From NCBI GenBank assembly GCA_965661055.1, contig CBFICS010000012.1, positions 1 through 64,000 of the forward strand: a stretch of DNA of 64,000 nucleotides, in the 5' to 3' direction. Below the pieces are notes generated by a model. It made no database searches and was not told the DNA's origin. It worked only from the letters and a program-made list of their open reading frames with translations. Source of the DNA: CBFHSF01 sp965661055. Its GTDB lineage: Bacteria; Bacteroidota; Bacteroidia; Flavobacteriales; Schleiferiaceae. Numbering within the stretch: the first letter of the stretch is position 1; every line of letters begins with the position of its first letter. Made by a program: the position numbers and the translations under genes. Shown one piece after another: positions 62,955 through 64,000 of the stretch.

Positions 62955-64000
62955 ATGCAGAGATTCTACTCAATACTTTTCCTGTTTTTGATGAGTTCTG
63001 TGGCTTTGTTTGCAACGCATAACAGAGCTGGAGAGATTACTTACAAATGGATTTCTGGATTGACCTATGAGGTAACAATAACCACGTATTCTAATGCTCA
63101 GCCAGGCGCGGCGGACCGCTGCGAGTTAACCATTCAATGGGGGGATAATTCTTCTTCTATACTGCCAAGAAATAATGGCGCTCCCTCACCAATTTGTCCG
63201 GCACCTATTAAATCGGGTCAAATACTATCGGCAGATGTAAAAAAGAACACCTATACAGGAACGCATACCTATCAAGCTCCAGGTTTTTATCAAATATCTT
63301 TAGAAGATCCTAACAGAAACCAAGGGGTTTCTAACATTCCAGTTTCGGTAGAAGTACCTTTTTATATCTCAACCACGTTAGTTATCAATCCTATTTTAGG
63401 AAATAATAACAGTCCAGTTTTACTCAATCCACCTATTGATGATGGCTGTACGAAGAAAATATTTATTCATAACCCCGCTGCTTTTGATATTGATGGAGAC
63501 AGCCTTTCTTATGAATTAATAGATTGTAAAGGAGGGGGAGGAGTGTCTATTCCAGCAACGTATGATCCGGCAATTGTTCAAGATCCTTTAACCATTGACT
63601 CTGTTACGGGAGATATGATTTGGGATGTTCCTCAAATTCAAGGGCAGTTCAATTTTGCTATTTTAATTTCAGAATATAGAAAAGGGCCGAATGGTCAATA
63701 TCAATTTATTGGTTCCGTAACTAGAGATTTACAAGTAGATATTGAAAGTTGTAGTAACCAACCTCCCGTGTTAGATCCTTTAGGACCTTTTTGTATTGAA
63801 GCAGGTGATGTATTGAATTTTAATGTCAGCGCTTCTGATCCTGACGGTGATAACTTAACCATAACGGGTGCCGGTGGACCTTTTCAATTAGCGCCTCTAC
63901 CCGTTTTTAATCAACCTATTGTTGGGCCTTCACCGCTTTCGACCCCTTTTTCTTGGGCTTCAAATTGTTCTCATGTGAGACAACAGCCTTACTTTATCAG
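62955..64000 (+). CDS. Secreted multidomain surface protein, 3' end outside window
   Basis: An open frame from the ATG at 62955 to the window edge, at least 348 residues. It starts with a signal peptide (MQRFYSILFLFLMSSVALFA), then a mature N-terminus THNRAGEITYKWISGLTYEV, a type I know from Bacteroidota proteins that end in a gliding-motility-associated (type B) T9SS sorting domain. Later segments such as DIDGDSLSYEL and DPDGDNLTITG look like calcium-binding cadherin/Ig repeats. The C-terminus is not visible, so T9SS export is inferred. A near-match promoter (TATGTTTTG) precedes it. Confidence 0.75.
   Translation, partial: MQRFYSILFLFLMSSVALFATHNRAGEITYKWISGLTYEVTITTYSNAQPGAADRCELTIQWGDNSSSILPRNNGAPSPICPAPIKSGQILSADVKKNTYTGTHTYQAPGFYQISLEDPNRNQGVSNIPVSVEVPFYISTTLVINPILGNNNSPVLLNPPIDDGCTKKIFIHNPAAFDIDGDSLSYELIDCKGGGGVSIPATYDPAIVQDPLTIDSVTGDMIWDVPQIQGQFNFAILISEYRKGPNGQYQFIGSVTRDLQVDIESCSNQPPVLDPLGPFCIEAGDVLNFNVSASDPDGDNLTITGAGGPFQLAPLPVFNQPIVGPSPLSTPFSWASNCSHVRQQPYFI

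Noticed and set aside
1..64000. CRISPR arrays, insertion sequences, tRNA or rRNA genes, phage genes.
   Set aside because: No repeated spacers, transposase motifs, CCA-ended cloverleafs or phage structural genes were seen on either strand.

Overview
The window is a dense, AT-rich stretch of core chromosome from a member of the Bacteroidota, most likely a gliding-type member of the Flavobacteriales. The evidence is GldH, a PorZ-like type IX secretion (T9SS) component, T9SS C-terminal sorting domains on large surface proteins, a Bacteroidota-type ECF sigma/anti-sigma pair, and repeated TAnnTTTG -7 promoter boxes. Family-level placement is inference. I see no rRNA, tRNA, CRISPR array, insertion sequence, prophage or plasmid origin, and no gene-free stretch longer than 300 bases.

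Layout. 1-7296 (minus): the two subunits of a 3-oxoacid CoA-transferase, separated by a GT-C type membrane glycosyltransferase, then PBP1A, gldH and a PSP1/RicT gene. 7470-10473 (plus): porZ and recO. 10478-17223 (minus): a tightly packed six-gene envelope operon (flippase, dUTPase, sugar nucleotidyltransferase, TPR protein, DUF4292 lipoprotein, EnvC-like factor). 17397-18916: a RidA-like protein tail-to-tail with a GluR0-like ligand-gated channel. 19079-26286 (plus): ileS, a DksA-like gene, lspA, an M28 peptidase and gpsA. 26283-29440 (minus): a Crp-type regulator, then an ECF sigma / anti-sigma / outer-membrane-protein operon. 29641-36841: RNase R, a coiled-coil membrane protein, LysE, an M1 peptidase, an MBL hydrolase, a small membrane protein and tadA. 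36909-45505 (plus): aspS, a ClC channel with CBS domains, a lipoprotein and a 1506-residue T9SS cargo protein. 45578-54531: purQ, an arginase-family enzyme, a lamin-tail protein, asd, msrA, a degenerate PP2C and a TonB-dependent receptor. 54564-62752: an SDR, dprA, then minus-strand accC, accB, fabH, rpmF, yceD (interrupted), pdxA and a leucyl aminopeptidase. 62955-64000: the first part of a secreted protein that runs off the window.

How the genes work together. Much of the content serves the cell envelope: peptidoglycan synthesis and hydrolase control (PBP1A, EnvC), polysaccharide export (flippase, nucleotidyltransferase, GT-C), lipoprotein maturation (LspA), T9SS and gliding (GldH, PorZ and several probable cargo proteins), fatty-acid initiation (AccB, AccC, FabH) and glycerophospholipid synthesis (GpsA). 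Most of the rest is translation and nucleotide housekeeping.

I do not see an obvious new defence or mobile system. The items most worth following up are a yceD gene split by an in-frame TAA, an isoleucyl-tRNA synthetase whose HIGH signature reads GIHH, a PP2C homologue without its metal-binding aspartates, a GluR0-like channel, and an outer membrane protein with a tryptophan-marked 11-residue repeat in a sigma-factor operon.
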